NCBI GenBank assembly: GCA_021234155.1
Contig: JAJEKV010000013.1
Coordinates: 8,447,193 to 8,511,192 of the forward strand
DNA: 64,000 bases
From: Isoetes taiwanensis
Lineage: Eukaryota > Streptophyta > Lycopodiopsida > Isoetales > Isoetaceae
Direction: 5' to 3'
The notes beneath the pieces were generated by a model. The model had not been told where the DNA came from, made no database searches, and worked only from the letters and a program-made list of their open reading frames with translations. The stretch's first letter is position 1, and each line of letters starts with the position of its first letter. Positions 12,271 through 22,290 of the stretch are shown piece after piece. The translations under genes were made by a program, and so were the position numbers.

Positions 12271-13413
12271 GGGGCTTTTCACACGATAGTCTTATTTTAT
12301 GGCTGTCCCATTTTGCTAAGACACCATTTTAGCCTCCATGTGATCTATAAGACGTGTCTTAACAAAGTTGTTTTCACATTACTACAAATAAGACATGTCT
12401 TATTTATATAAGACACGTCTTATATTTATGGTTTTCACACTATATGAAAATTAGACAAGCACCAAAACAGCTTATCAGATTACGGTCTGCACCAAAACAG
12501 CTTGAAACTAGAAATCGATTTGCCTTTCTTTGATCAAATTTCTGGCCTGTGTGCATGCTTAAGATCTCTTCTATGAACCCAAATCAGAATTGCATGCCCA
12601 AAGAAGAAAAATTTGATACAAACAACAAAGAATTTGGAGACCCAAATTGGCTGATCCAAGCATACTCAAACTCCAAATTTCAGATCTAAATTAGCAAATC
12701 TTTGGCTCACTCTTATCAATTCGAAAGTATAGATACAAAATCTCTGACCCACATTCAATTTAAGAACCAATTCTTTAACCCAATTGCATCCTAATTCAAG
12801 AACAAGAACAATTTGTAAGAAATGGGTCTGATTGCAAGCCTATTTTCTGAAATAATTGCCTCAATCCAATTCGAATTTCTAATCTAAGCTCTTTCCAACT
12901 CCAATTCTTGAAGAGAACAACCAAATTGCAGACCCAATTTGCAAAAATCAGACCCAAATCAGACCCAAATCAGAAATGTTTTACCTGATCAAGGATAACA
13001 ACGAAGCTTCAAGATGCTGGAGCTCCAAAACGACCTGCAGGAGCTCAAAGATGCTGTTCTTGATGTAAACCATCATTCTGCCATCAAAATTTCAAGGAAA
13101 AACTGTCGTTTGATGTTTCTTTTCACATCGATTCTTCTGTTTCTTGACTTTTGGTTTTCCAAAAGTTTCATTTTAAGACACTGCTGAAAATCCGGTGGCT
13201 ATGGGCTCTGATTGGCTGCCACAAGCTATGATTTGCTGTCGCAAATTGTGGCGGGGGGTTTCCCCCGGAAGATAATAAGACTGCAGAGATGTACGGAAAC
13301 CAAATAAGACATGTCTTATATGGCTCCGTGTGAAAACCTGTTGTTCTCTTTTAGTGACATGGACCAATGGCATGCCTTAAAATATAAGACATGCTGGTCG
13401 TGTGAAAAGCCCC
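12271..13413. mobile_element. PIF/Harbinger-like non-autonomous DNA transposon
   Basis: The ends are inverted copies starting GGGGCTTTTCACACGA and are flanked by TAA on both sides (12268-12270 and 13414-13416), a 3-bp target duplication typical of PIF/Harbinger. The terminal inverted repeat continues imperfectly through AGTCTTAT. Inside both ends are palindromes of the type ATAAGACATGTCTTAT and repeated TTTTCACAC words, which resemble subterminal transposase-binding sites. At 1143 bp, with no transposase ORF, it must rely on an enzyme supplied elsewhere. The interior is AT-rich filler with a short GC-richer stretch near 13.0 kb whose origin I cannot identify. Confidence 0.85.
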
Positions 13414-13442
13414 TAAAGCAAAAGGATTCCAGACACAGTTAT

Positions 13443-13735
13443 GGGTTCGTTCACATGAACAAGTTTTTTTCCAGCGCTGAAACAGCGCTGGGCTGTTCAT
13501 CAGCAGCTTACAAAATTTTATTCAGCATCGCGCCGCTCATGGTGCGAGAGCTGAGTCGGAAATTTGTGCCCCGCTGAGGCAGTGCTTAACACGTCGGGTG
13601 GATTCAGCAGACCAGACAGAAAAATTTTCACACAAAAGAGGTCAGCAGCATGTGAATGGCTGCGGGGTTTAAGAGTTCAGCGCGGGTCAGCAGGGCTTCA
13701 GCCCCCGCAACAAAACTTACCCATGTGATCGCTAC
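13443..13735. mobile_element. Possible small MITE, weak terminal repeats
   Basis: A GC-richer block of about 290 bp stands out from AT-rich surroundings. Its ends are imperfectly inverted: the left has GTTCGTTCACATG and AAGTTTT, the right complement has GCGATCACATGG and AAGTTTT. No convincing target-site duplication was found. It lies 30 bp from the preceding element. Confidence 0.35.
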
Positions 13736-14224
13736 ATTAAGCTATTTTGCTTGTTGGTTTTTCGGGTCCATAACAGCCTCATTGTTCTGTATAACGACGC
13801 AAATTAGCAGTCACATTTGGGGCCAGCATTACTGAGTACTAATTTTTGCTGCCGATTTATGGGAATGTTCTGTTAAGCTGTTGGTAAAATTCAAATCTTA
13901 ATCTGTCTTCACGATAACTTTGAACGTATAAATCCTTGTCTGACCATGAAAAAGATGAAATTCTATAAGTATCTTATATAGTGCACAGCTTAGACATAAA
14001 CCAAATTTGATAAGAATCTTATATCGTGAAGTGCAAAAGCAATGGAAAGATTTTGAAGCTTTCGCAGCTTTCGCATTCTAAATATAGCCAATTTTAAAAG
14101 AGGGCGACAGCTTACCAAAAAAAAAATCACTTGACAATATACAACAGTTATTGATTTTGTGTTAAGACGCACTAAGAAGATGCACTTTCTTACGACACAA
14201 AAATACAAAGGAAAGGAAGGATGT
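13736..14224. other. No gene recognised; 3' flank of the methylase gene
   Basis: AT-rich sequence downstream of the minus-strand gene that ends at 14312. It may include its 3' UTR. No distinct polyadenylation motif can be assigned with confidence. Confidence 0.5.
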
Positions 14225-14311
14225 CTATGCGCGCATAGACAACAAAGTTGTATTTCAATAATTCAGTACAATAATATAATCACTTAAAAAAATGTTATTT
14301 TTTAGCACACA

Positions 14312-14984
14312 TTAAATATCAAGAGGAGGGTCCTTGTGAACAAGTTCTTCATCTGAATCTGCAGAAGAGAGAACCTTAGTAGAGTTGTCAGGAATAACTT
14401 CCTCAGTGTCTGAGGCATCCTTCTCTTCCACAACCTTTTGAAGCTCTTCTACAGGAACAAGCTCGATGAACTCGGCCGGATCGTTGGTGTTCCCGGTGAG
14501 TGGCGGCAAAGGCTCTGAGCTTGAAGATGCCGGATTACCATCCTTATCCTTAAGGCCAACCTCCTGCTTTTCATCTGGCAGGCTGTGCAGAGAACTTATT
14601 CTGGATTTTATATAAACCACAGATTCCTTATCAAAATAAATTGCAAGGCAGTTGCGACCCTTTTTTAAAGCACAAGCCAATGTGGTCCCTGACCCTGAGA
14701 AGGCATCGATGACCCAATCACCTGGCTGTGAAAACATCTCTAGAAGGGTATTAATAAGCTGTTGAGGCTTTTGATAAGGATTCACTATACGACCCTGGTG
14801 TACTGGGTCTGTTAATTTTTGAATGACTGCTGGGAATTGAAACGCATTACGCAAATCCATTCCAGCAGTATTATAATGCAAAATGCTTCTCTGCCCACCA
14901 ATGTTGTGGTAACCAATGTGCATCTGTTCCCAAACATTCACAAGCCTTGCACCACCGCCATTTCCTCTTACATTCGTCTTCAAC
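14312..14984 (-). CDS. Last exon of the methylase gene: motif I (FSGSGTT) and acidic tail
   Basis: Starts after TTGCAG in phase 2. It encodes YQKPQQLINTLLEMF (the conserved K-P before motif I), then GDWVIDAFSGSGTTLAC and the GRNCLAIYFDKE strand, as in bacterial N6/N4 methylases that bind S-adenosylmethionine. About 90 residues of acidic, Ser/Glu-rich tail follow to a TAA at 14312. The tail is unusual for bacterial enzymes and resembles eukaryotic low-complexity extensions. Confidence 0.85.
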
Positions 14985-17545
14985 CTGCAACCGCAACCAA
15001 TGAGTTATTGGGTGCTATGCGTGCATAGGAAAAAGAAATAAATTACCAAATGGCAGGCTCGTAACCAGCTTTGTAGCGCTCTCTCATTGCAGCTTGTACC
15101 ATACCTGCCTGATTACTTGAATGAAAAACTAATATCCTCCAAAGCGGTGCAGTATTAATTTTGACGAAACGTCTCAAGAAAGAATCAAATTCAGCATAGG
15201 TAAATGGTGAATCATCTCCTCGACTATCAGCTAGCTTGAAGCCATAAGGAATATCAGCAATGCACAACGAATAATTGCCAGGTTTCAATGTATGGTCAAG
15301 TTTGACACAATTTCTATGATATATCTGGTATAAGCAATTCTGGCCAAACATGTCAAACCTTTCAAATTCTGTTGGTACAAAACTTTGCTCAGCTTCTTCC
15401 TTCTTCTTTAGCTTGGCGCGCTCTTCCTTAGCAAGTCTAACCATGTTAAGAAACCCTGGTGGCATCGGGTCCTTCTTTTTCTAATACCACAGAACACAGC
15501 TTTAGTAAGAACAAGAAGAAGAAAGTTCTAAGTGTCATCCTATGCGCGCATAGCAACACAGTAACAGACTTCTTGTGGTGCTATGCGCGCATAGGCACAC
15601 AACAAGAACACAGCTTTAGTAAGAACAAGAAAACAAAAGTTCTAAGTGTCATCCTATGCGCGCATAGCACCACAGTAACAGACTTCTTGTAGTGCTATGC
15701 GCGCATAGGCACACAACAAGTCCAAAGCAAGATAAGTAGGGGAACAACAAATTTTACCCAGTTCGTGAAATTTGAAGCGTATTGGTTTATCTTTTTATCC
15801 GACGACCATGTAGAGTACAATTCTTTAACTTTTTCCCAGGTGTCACAGTTAAGGTGGACCATGAGTTGCTGCTGACAGAGTGCACAATCCTTTTGGCTGC
15901 AAAAGTAAGGAGTCTTAAAAAACTCTAGAACGTAAACTACCAACAAGAAATGGCTAGTGTTTTGGATCAGGAATTTAACTTACTGTTTGAATTCACCCTG
16001 CATCTCTTCCAAGGTAAATTGGCCATTGACCACCTTCTGTAGCACCTTACAAACTTTTTCTGTATTTTTTAAACCCTGCATTTCCCTCCAGACCATGATA
16101 CCCATGTCCTGTTTTGCAGCTTCAGTTCTTTTTCTTTTTGAATCCTTCACCTTTCCTTTGGATTTCAGAGTACCCTCAGCAAACATATCAAAAAAAATTT
16201 CTTGAAGTTCCCAGACCTATAAAGGAAGAAGAAAGAAATAAAGGTAAGAAAACTTCACAGCTATGCGCGCATGGTCAAAAAACTTGGAGAAGAAAGTTAT
16301 CTTACACAGAAGAAAGTTCTTTAGTTTCTTTATAAAGCTGCCTCCTCGCCTTAAAGCTGTGGGTGCCCCCCAAAACAAAATACCTGTAGCTTTCATCCTC
16401 TTCCTTTACAAACAAATCCCTTTTCGTGCACTGGGAAGGGTCAACAATGCAAATGTGCGGTGCTGTTGCTGCATTTGGTCTGTCCCTTATACGTTCTTTA
16501 AGAGCAGACAAATGACCAGAGTAAATTTTTCGCACTTGCAACGGTCTCTCACCAGACTCATCCTTAGGGCACAACTTAACACAGTCAACCTGCAGGTGCA
16601 TGATCCCAGCCACACGGCATCTCAGCTCAATTTCTTCGAGCTTCCTAGATGCCATGTCTTTTTCCTTACTGGCAATCCTTGTACCCGGTGCTGGAGGCAA
16701 AACTACCTTAGTGGCCTTTTTAGATGCTTTGCTAGTTGGTGGAGCCGTGTCAGTCACCAGGCCTGCCTTGTAATAATTTCTTTTGGCTTTTTTTTTTCGT
16801 GGCCTCTCCACCACTTCAACCTCAAACTCTTCCTCTTCAGATTCGGGCTCTGAAGGTTCATCTTCATCCACCGTTCCCACCTCAACATTTTCTGAGATTC
16901 TGGGGAGGATTAGCTTGGGAACTTGGGCATGGCATCCTTCAGCAGCTTAGCAGGAGGTGCGCTAGAACTTAACAGAGGATCCTTGTTCAAAAGAAGATCC
17001 TTTAGTATAGAAACAAGATCCTGCAAATAAAGCCTATGAGGTCATAGACCAAACATGTTGGTAAAGTCTTCGCGTACAGGAAAATAACACTTACAATTTT
17101 ACTCTTCATTCTTGTCTGAATGTAGCCTTGCATATCTTCTGGAGAAAACAAACTCAGCTTGAAAAACGAACTATCCACAGAATATACATGTCCACTGCCC
17201 TTGGTGGTGGTTGTGCACTTGATGTGGAACATCCCAAATAGATCAGCATCCACCAGCCTGCCACATCTTTTGAAGCTTTCCAGGTCTTGTGCTTTCTTGC
17301 CGGTCTCAGCACAAATGTACAAATACAAAAAATGGGCAGTTGCTGGATCACCGGTACCCCTGACAAGCAACCACTGCTGATCCTTACAAAAAAAGGGGCC
17401 ATCTTCGGCCTCCTGAAACTGCTGCTGACTTGGAGGTAGAACTGCATCCTGACTCTTGTCCTTCATTGTCCTCCTCTTCCTGGCTGCCTTTTGGGAGGAT
17501 CCACCTTCATCATCCTGGCTACTCCTTGCAAGGCTTCTCTTCTTA
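14312..17545 (-). CDS. ParB-like domain plus beta-class DNA N6/N4 methylase, six exons
   Basis: Exons on the minus strand, from 5' to 3': 17545-17095, 17020-16308, 16216-15984, 15896-15758, 15480-15047 and 14984-14312. All junctions are GT-AG with matching phases. The product has a basic N-terminus, an N-terminal domain of unknown type, a Glu/Lys-rich linker, a ParB-like module, a helical and Cys-rich middle (QKDCALC, HLNC), then a methylase with motif IV ADIPYGF before motif I DAFSGSGTT. This IV-then-I order defines the beta class, common in bacteria and phages, where ParB-methylase fusions are also common. Eukaryotic m6A enzymes are normally MT-A70 type. No first exon with a secure start was found: the frame is open upstream of Met 17466 to an acceptor at 17545. 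Exon 2 carries a frameshift, so this copy may be defective. The role is inferred as DNA adenine or cytosine-N4 methylation. Confidence 0.75.
15047..15480 (-). CDS. Exon 5 of the methylase gene: motif IV (ADIPY)
   Basis: Begins after an acceptor at 15480 with Lys-rich sequence, then a methylase N-terminal part with NCLYQIYHRNCVKL and the catalytic-site motif LCIADIPYGFKL. Motif IV is normally DPPY, so DIPY is a conservative variant. A WRILVFHSS strand follows, consistent with the next core strand. The exon ends in phase 2 at 15047 at a donor GTAATT. Confidence 0.75.
15492..15719. repeat. Tandem duplication, 114-bp unit, inside intron 4
   Basis: Copies at 15492-15605 and 15606-15719 differ at only a few positions. 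Each carries two perfect CTATGCGCGCATAG palindromes 41 bp apart, so the duplication has amplified palindrome pairs. Confidence 0.92.
16308..17020 (-). pseudogene. Exon 2 of the methylase gene: ParB-like domain, with 8-bp frameshift
   Basis: The second half encodes RPLQVRKIYSGHL, then a spacer with ICIVDPSQC, then YRYFVLGGTHSFKARRQL. This layout (a substrate-loop start, then a Y-x-V-L-x-G-x-H/R-R-x-x-A-like box) matches the ParB/sulfiredoxin-like fold. The upstream part is an acidic then basic linker rich in Lys/Arg. Near 16912-16927 the bases CTTGGG repeat with period 8, and the reading frame changes exactly there. The exon is 713 nt; removing 8 gives 705, a multiple of three, as the phase-0 introns on both sides require. 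So an 8-bp tandem duplication is the simplest explanation for the break. Confidence 0.6.
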
Positions 17546-17786
17546 CTGAAATATTAAGAACAGTAAAATATCAAAACATCGTTTGCCTATGCGCGCATAG
17601 CCAAACAATTCAAAAAATCTTATCCCCAATAGTGACATAGGCATGCTACAAAAGAAAAGCTTTGAGGCAATGCGCGCATAGGCGACCTTCATTAAAAACG
17701 TTATGCCCATGCGCGCATAGGCTCACGTTAGAAAAAAGGATGCCACATACAAAGCAAAAGGAGGAAGGTTTGGAAGTACAGATGCA

Positions 17787-18056
17787 CAATTAGACTGCAC
17801 AATTAGACGGCACGAAGATTGGTTCCACTCTTTGGTGGGGAGAAATACTTGCAGACATTGGCCATTCTTAGCCAGGGGGCATCGTTCATCTTCTCCAGTC
17901 GAGAGGCTTTTTAATGTTTTTAGTCATGTTGCGAGCATTAAAAGAGTGAGACTTCTTCCATCGAAGACTTCGGATTTGGTATTTGTAAATGCAAATTTGG
18001 AGCTCCTTAGGTCACATGGAATTGCAACAAGAGAACCTTATATTGGCTTTGCTTGA
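17787..18056 (+). mobile_element. hAT transposase C-terminal remnant
   Basis: An open frame upstream of a TGA near 18056 encodes RRHEDWFHSLVG, then SSSPVERLFNVFSHV, RVRLLPSKTSDLVFVNANL and an ARTREP-like end. This is the hAT dimerisation domain layout (S-x-x-x-V-E-R-x-F, then K-x-x-D-L-V-F-V-N-x-N-L). The upstream catalytic domain is missing. An acidic low-complexity stretch follows at 18075-18200. It lies where the first exon of the minus-strand methylase gene would be expected, so insertion or decay of this element may have removed that exon. Confidence 0.8.
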
Positions 18057-18350
18057 ACCACAATAATAGGAAGAGGATGATGTGGAAGAGCAAAGTGATG
18101 ATGTAGGACTAGACTTTCCTTTGGAGATTGGGCAAGAAAGTAATGATGATAATGTTGGTGATAGAAATGAAGAAGATGACACACTCACCCCAAATTTTGG
18201 TCCACTGTTGAAAAGTATAGTTTTCTTAGGTCCACATGTTCTTTATTCAGAGATTTCAAAAAAACCACATGTAGATCTGTGGAGGTGTGGTTTTACTAAC
18301 TAACGGTATTGTTTTTTAAGTGGACAAGGAACGTCCACTGTTATTTTTTT

Positions 18351-18662
18351 AAGGAGCTGTGGTTTTTGTTTTTTTAGGACGTGTGGTTTTTTAAGAATGT
18401 ATGCTTTTTGTTAAAAGAACTGTGGTTTTTTCTTTTGAGATAGTGGTGTTTTTAAGGAGGTGTAGTTTTTGGAGGTGTTGTTTATAGTAAGTGTAGTTTT
18501 TTATTTAAGGAGCTGTGGTCTTTGTTTTTTAGGACGTGTGGATTTTTAAGGAGGTATGTTTTTTGTTAAAGGAACTATGGTTTTTTCTTTTGAGGTGGTG
18601 ATGTTTCTAAGGAGGTGTAGTATTTGGAGGTGCGGTTTATAAGTAAGTGTAGTTTTTGAGGA
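18351..18662. repeat. T/G-rich tandem duplication, 156-bp unit
   Basis: Unit starts AAGGAGCTGTGGT at 18351 and again at 18507. Internally it is made of shorter words (AAGGAGGTGTAG, GTGTGGTTTTT). Noncoding. Confidence 0.85.
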
Positions 18663-18935
18663 GGTATTTTCTAAAGGATGTATGGTTCTCTAAAGGAGTG
18701 TGGTATTTTAAGGTTCTTTATAGCCAATTTTGTAAGCATCATTATACAATCATTGCACTGCTCCCATCCATATGACACCCCTCATGTGTAAAAATGCAAT
18801 ATCTCATCTATTGTCCCTCTACCCCTCATGCTTATAGAAAACTAGAATGCAAAAGCATTATGAAGATCCCAAAATTGAATTGAACTGAATTTAACATGCA
18901 TGGGGACCAACAAGTCTATCAGATCCTCTCTGTCT

Positions 18936-19051
<116 letters not shown>

Positions 19052-19306
19052 ATAGAAATCAGGATTCAAAAAATTGTTTGCTCGTTTTTTCTTACAGTTC
19101 ATTGAGAGAAAAATATATCCAATTTCTCTCCATCACTTTAGTTCCAAATCAAGCCAAATTTCTTTCTACATGTTCCTACAAGTTCCCTGATAGTCATTTC
19201 AAATTTCAGCCAGAAATGTTAAAAAACACTCAAGATATCATCATTTGAGTGTACATATCTTTTTCTGCCATAGGGATGTGCAATGGACAAATTTTCTGTC
19301 CACTTG

Positions 19307-20851
19307 GCTCAAACACGCCACCTAGGCTCAAACATGCCAAGGTGGCTCAAACATGCCACCAAGGTGGCTCAAACATACACAAGGTGGCTCAAACATGCCA
19401 AGGTGGCTCCAACATGTCACGCGGGCTCTAACATGCCATGCAGGCTCCAATATGCCAAGGTGGCGCAAACATGCCACGTGGGCTCCACCATGCATCTAGG
19501 CTCCAACATGCCAAGGTGGTGCACAACATGCCACCTAGGCTTAAATATGCCAAGTTGGCTCAAACATGCCACCTAGGCTCTAACATGCCACCGTGGCTCA
19601 AACATGCCAAGGTAGCTCAAACATGCCACGTGGGCTCCAACATGCCACCTAGGCTCCAACATGCCAAGGTGGCTCAAACATGCCACCTAGGCTCCAACAT
19701 GCCAAGGTGGCTCAAACATGCCACGTGGGCTCCAACATGCCACCTAGGCTCCAACATGCCACGTAGGCTCAAACATGCCAAGGTGGCTCCAACATGCCAC
19801 CTAGGCTCCAACATGAAAAAATGGCTCAAACATGCCACCTAGGCTCCAACGTGCTCAAACATGCACCGCGGGCTCCAACATGCCACCTATGCTCCAACTA
19901 GCCAAGGTGGCTCAAATATGCCACGTGGGCTCCAACATTCCACCTAGGCTCCAACATTCCTAAGTGGCTCAAACATGCCACCTAGGCTCAAACATGCCAT
20001 GCAGGCTCACTTAGGCTCCAACATGCCATGGTGGTTCAGCCACGCGGGCTCCAATGTGCCTTCTAGACTCCAACATGCCAAGGTGGCTCAAACATGCCAC
20101 CTAGGCTCCAACATGCTCAAACATGCCACGCGGGCTCTAACATGCCACCTATGCTCCAACTCACCAAGATGGCTCAAATATGCCACGTGGGCTCCAACAT
20201 GCCAAGGTGGCTCAAGCATGCCATGCAGGCTCCAACATGCCACCTAGGCTCTAACATGCCAAGGTGGCTCAAACATGCCACGTGGTCTTCAACATGCCAC
20301 CTAGGCTCCAACATGCCAAGGTGGCTCCAACATGCCAAGGTGGCTCAAACATGCCACCTAGGCTCCAACATGACAAAATGGCTCAAACATGCCATCTAGG
20401 CTCCAACGTGCTCAAACATGCCACACACTGCCCAACATGCCACCTATGCTCCAACTTGCCAAGGTGGCTCAAATATGCCACGTGGGCTCCAACATGCCAC
20501 CTAGGCTCCAACATTCCTAGGTGGCTCAAACATGTCACCTAGGCTCAAACATGCCATGCAAGCTCACTTAGGCTCCAACATGCCAAGGTGGCTCCAACAT
20601 GCCACCTAGGCTCAAACATGCCAAGGTGGCTCAAACATGCCACCTAGGCTCCAACATGCCACCTAGGCTCAAACATGCCAGGTGGCTCAAACATGCCAAG
20701 GTGGGCTCAAACATGCCACCTAGGCTCCAACATGCCACCAAGGCTCCAACATGCCACATGGACTCCATAATGCCACGTGGGCTCCAACATGCCAAGGTGG
20801 CTCAAACATGCCACCTAGGCTCAAACATGCCAAGGTGGCTCCAACATGCCA
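19307..20851 (+). repeat. Minisatellite array (about 19-bp unit), first block
   Basis: Alternating units of the form GGCTCAAACATGCCACCTA and GGCTCCAACATGCCAAGGT, roughly 80 copies with substitutions and small deletions. Units start with GGCTC and share CAACATGCC or AAACATGCC. CCTAGG occurs at many junctions. Long ORFs through it are by-products of a unit often read in frame. The block is cut at 20851 by the chromovirus and resumes at 25254. Confidence 0.97.
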
Positions 20852-21034
20852 TGTAAGAAACCATGATCATGGTAGAAATACAAAATATACTGTATTTATA
20901 CTTTTGTACAACTTTTGAGACATGACTTTTCATTTTGGGACTTATGTCCTCTATTGTACCATTTTTGAGTTACGTAATATAAGAAAGAGTATTATATAGT
21001 AAAACTGGCATTCTCTCTCTTGGGGTTCCTTACA
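20852..21034 (+). repeat. 5' LTR of chromovirus (183 bp)
   Basis: Starts TGTAAGAAACC and ends GGTTCCTTACA. It contains a 25-bp segment (GTACAACTTTTGAGACATGA and five more bases) that is absent from the 3' LTR. The missing block is bordered by short ACTTTT repeats, which suggests slippage or template jumping. Confidence 0.95.
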
Positions 21035-21036
21035 AG

Positions 21037-21048
21037 TGGTATCAGAGC
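21037..21048 (+). other. Primer-binding site, initiator tRNA-Met
   Basis: TGGTATCAGAGC lies 2 nt after the 5' LTR, complementary to the 3' end of plant initiator tRNA-Met. This is the standard primer of many plant LTR retrotransposons. Confidence 0.93.
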
Positions 21049-22290
21049 TGTCCAACTAGGCCAGGCACATAAGATTGAAACATGGCCCAAGTTTATTAAG
21101 AAATTACGAAACTATTTCATACCTTCTAATGCCGATCTCAAATTGAGGGATAAGTTACATGAATTACGCCAAACAGGAAGCATTGCTTCCTATGTGCAAG
21201 ATTTTACATCCTGTGTTTTGGAGATTGAGGATCTAACGGATAAGACGAAGCTGCATCAATTTCTTTGGGGATTAAAGAAGTATGTAAGAAGAGAAGTTGA
21301 GAAATCATCTCCTGAAGATCTTCAAGATGCGATTGAACTCGCTGAGGCAGTAGCAGATTTCATACCTGATCATGATCAAAAAGGTATTGATCGAAATGCT
21401 TCAATTCGAATTTCCTCTAATAATAAGGATCCTCACCAAAGTTCTTATAAGAAGAATGATAATAAATCTGTCTTCAAGAAACTTAATGATCGACAAAAGA
21501 CAGAGTACAGACAAAAAGGCTTATGTTATATATGTGGAAAAGGTGGGCATATGTTTTACCAATGTCCCCATAAGAAATCTAAGAGCAATGCTAAGAATGA
21601 AGGGGATAACCCTAAGAACACTGATAAGAAAAGTAAGAATACAGGATCCAATAATGTGGTATTTGTGGGGGTCGCCCAAGTAAAAGACACCCCATTTTTA
21701 CCAAACGACACCTTTAAGATCAAGGGGTCCTTAAGAGGCCAGGAGTTTATTATTTTAGTAGACTCAGGGTGTTCTCATAATTTTATTTCCCGCACCATGG
21801 CCACTAAGTTAAGACTCCCAACCAGTCCCCACGACCAGCCACTTGATGTCCAAGTCGCTGATGGAAGTTCTCAAATCTCCTCTGATAAAGTGGAGGACAT
21901 TACCTATCGAATTCAGACTTTTCATGCACGAGATTCTTTTGCAGTCATGGAATTGACTCATATTGATATGATTATTGGTCAAGAGTGGTTGTGGAAGTAT
22001 GATCCGTTCATCAGCTTTCGAAGACATGTTATGAAACTTCAGGTGGACGGAAAAAGATATGAATTGCAAGGGGAGCGCGATTTACCATCGACTCCATTAC
22101 TTTCGGCCATTCAAGTTAAGAAGTTGGTACGTAAACAACAAGCTCAATTGTTTACCTTACTTGTACATGATAAAGCATATGAAAATGAGGAAACTAAGAA
22201 GGGTGTTGACTTTTCCGTCTTTCCACCTACATTTCCTCTTCATGAATTTAAGACCTTTCTAATGCAGGACTCCAGTCCGGAGCTCCCTCC
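21049..22290 (+). pseudogene. Chromovirus gag (5'-truncated) and protease
   Basis: The frame is open from the primer site with no initiator Met before the gag capsid C-terminal part (WPKFIKKLRNYF, LHELRQTGSI). The zinc knuckle CYICGKGGHMFYQCP (CX2CX4HX4C) is at about 21524-21566. The retropepsin active site reads LVDSGCSH (about 21755-21778), followed by QEWLWKYDP-type sequence. The first half of a normal capsid is missing, which indicates an internal deletion joining the leader to mid-gag. The segment itself is otherwise uninterrupted. Confidence 0.88.

Larger units (their letters stand above)
14225..17720. repeat. Cluster of ten CTATGCGCGCATAG palindromes
   Basis: Perfect 14-bp palindromes occur at 14225, 15540, 15581, 15654, 15695 and 17587. 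One-mismatch or two-mismatch variants occur at 15015, 16261, 17668 and 17707. All fall in introns or flanks of the ParB-methylase gene and none in its exons. I did not see the motif elsewhere in the 64-kb window. Four of the ten belong to a 114-bp tandem duplication, so they are not all independent. Confidence 0.9.

Noticed and set aside
14312-17545. Bacterial or phage contamination as the source of the methylase gene
   Set aside because: The coding sequence is split by five GT-AG introns with consistent phases and is embedded in plant transposon DNA.
19307-20851. CRISPR-like appearance of regularly spaced short repeats
   Set aside because: There are no unique spacers: the spacing sequence is itself the repeat. 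No cas genes are present and the context is eukaryotic.
19249-20856. Several long overlapping ORFs (60-134 codons) rich in CHLGSNMPRWLKHA-like repeats; similar ORFs at 27.5-29.3 kb
   Set aside because: They are translations of the about 19-bp minisatellite. All frames and both strands give similar repetitive peptides, with no start context or conserved domain.
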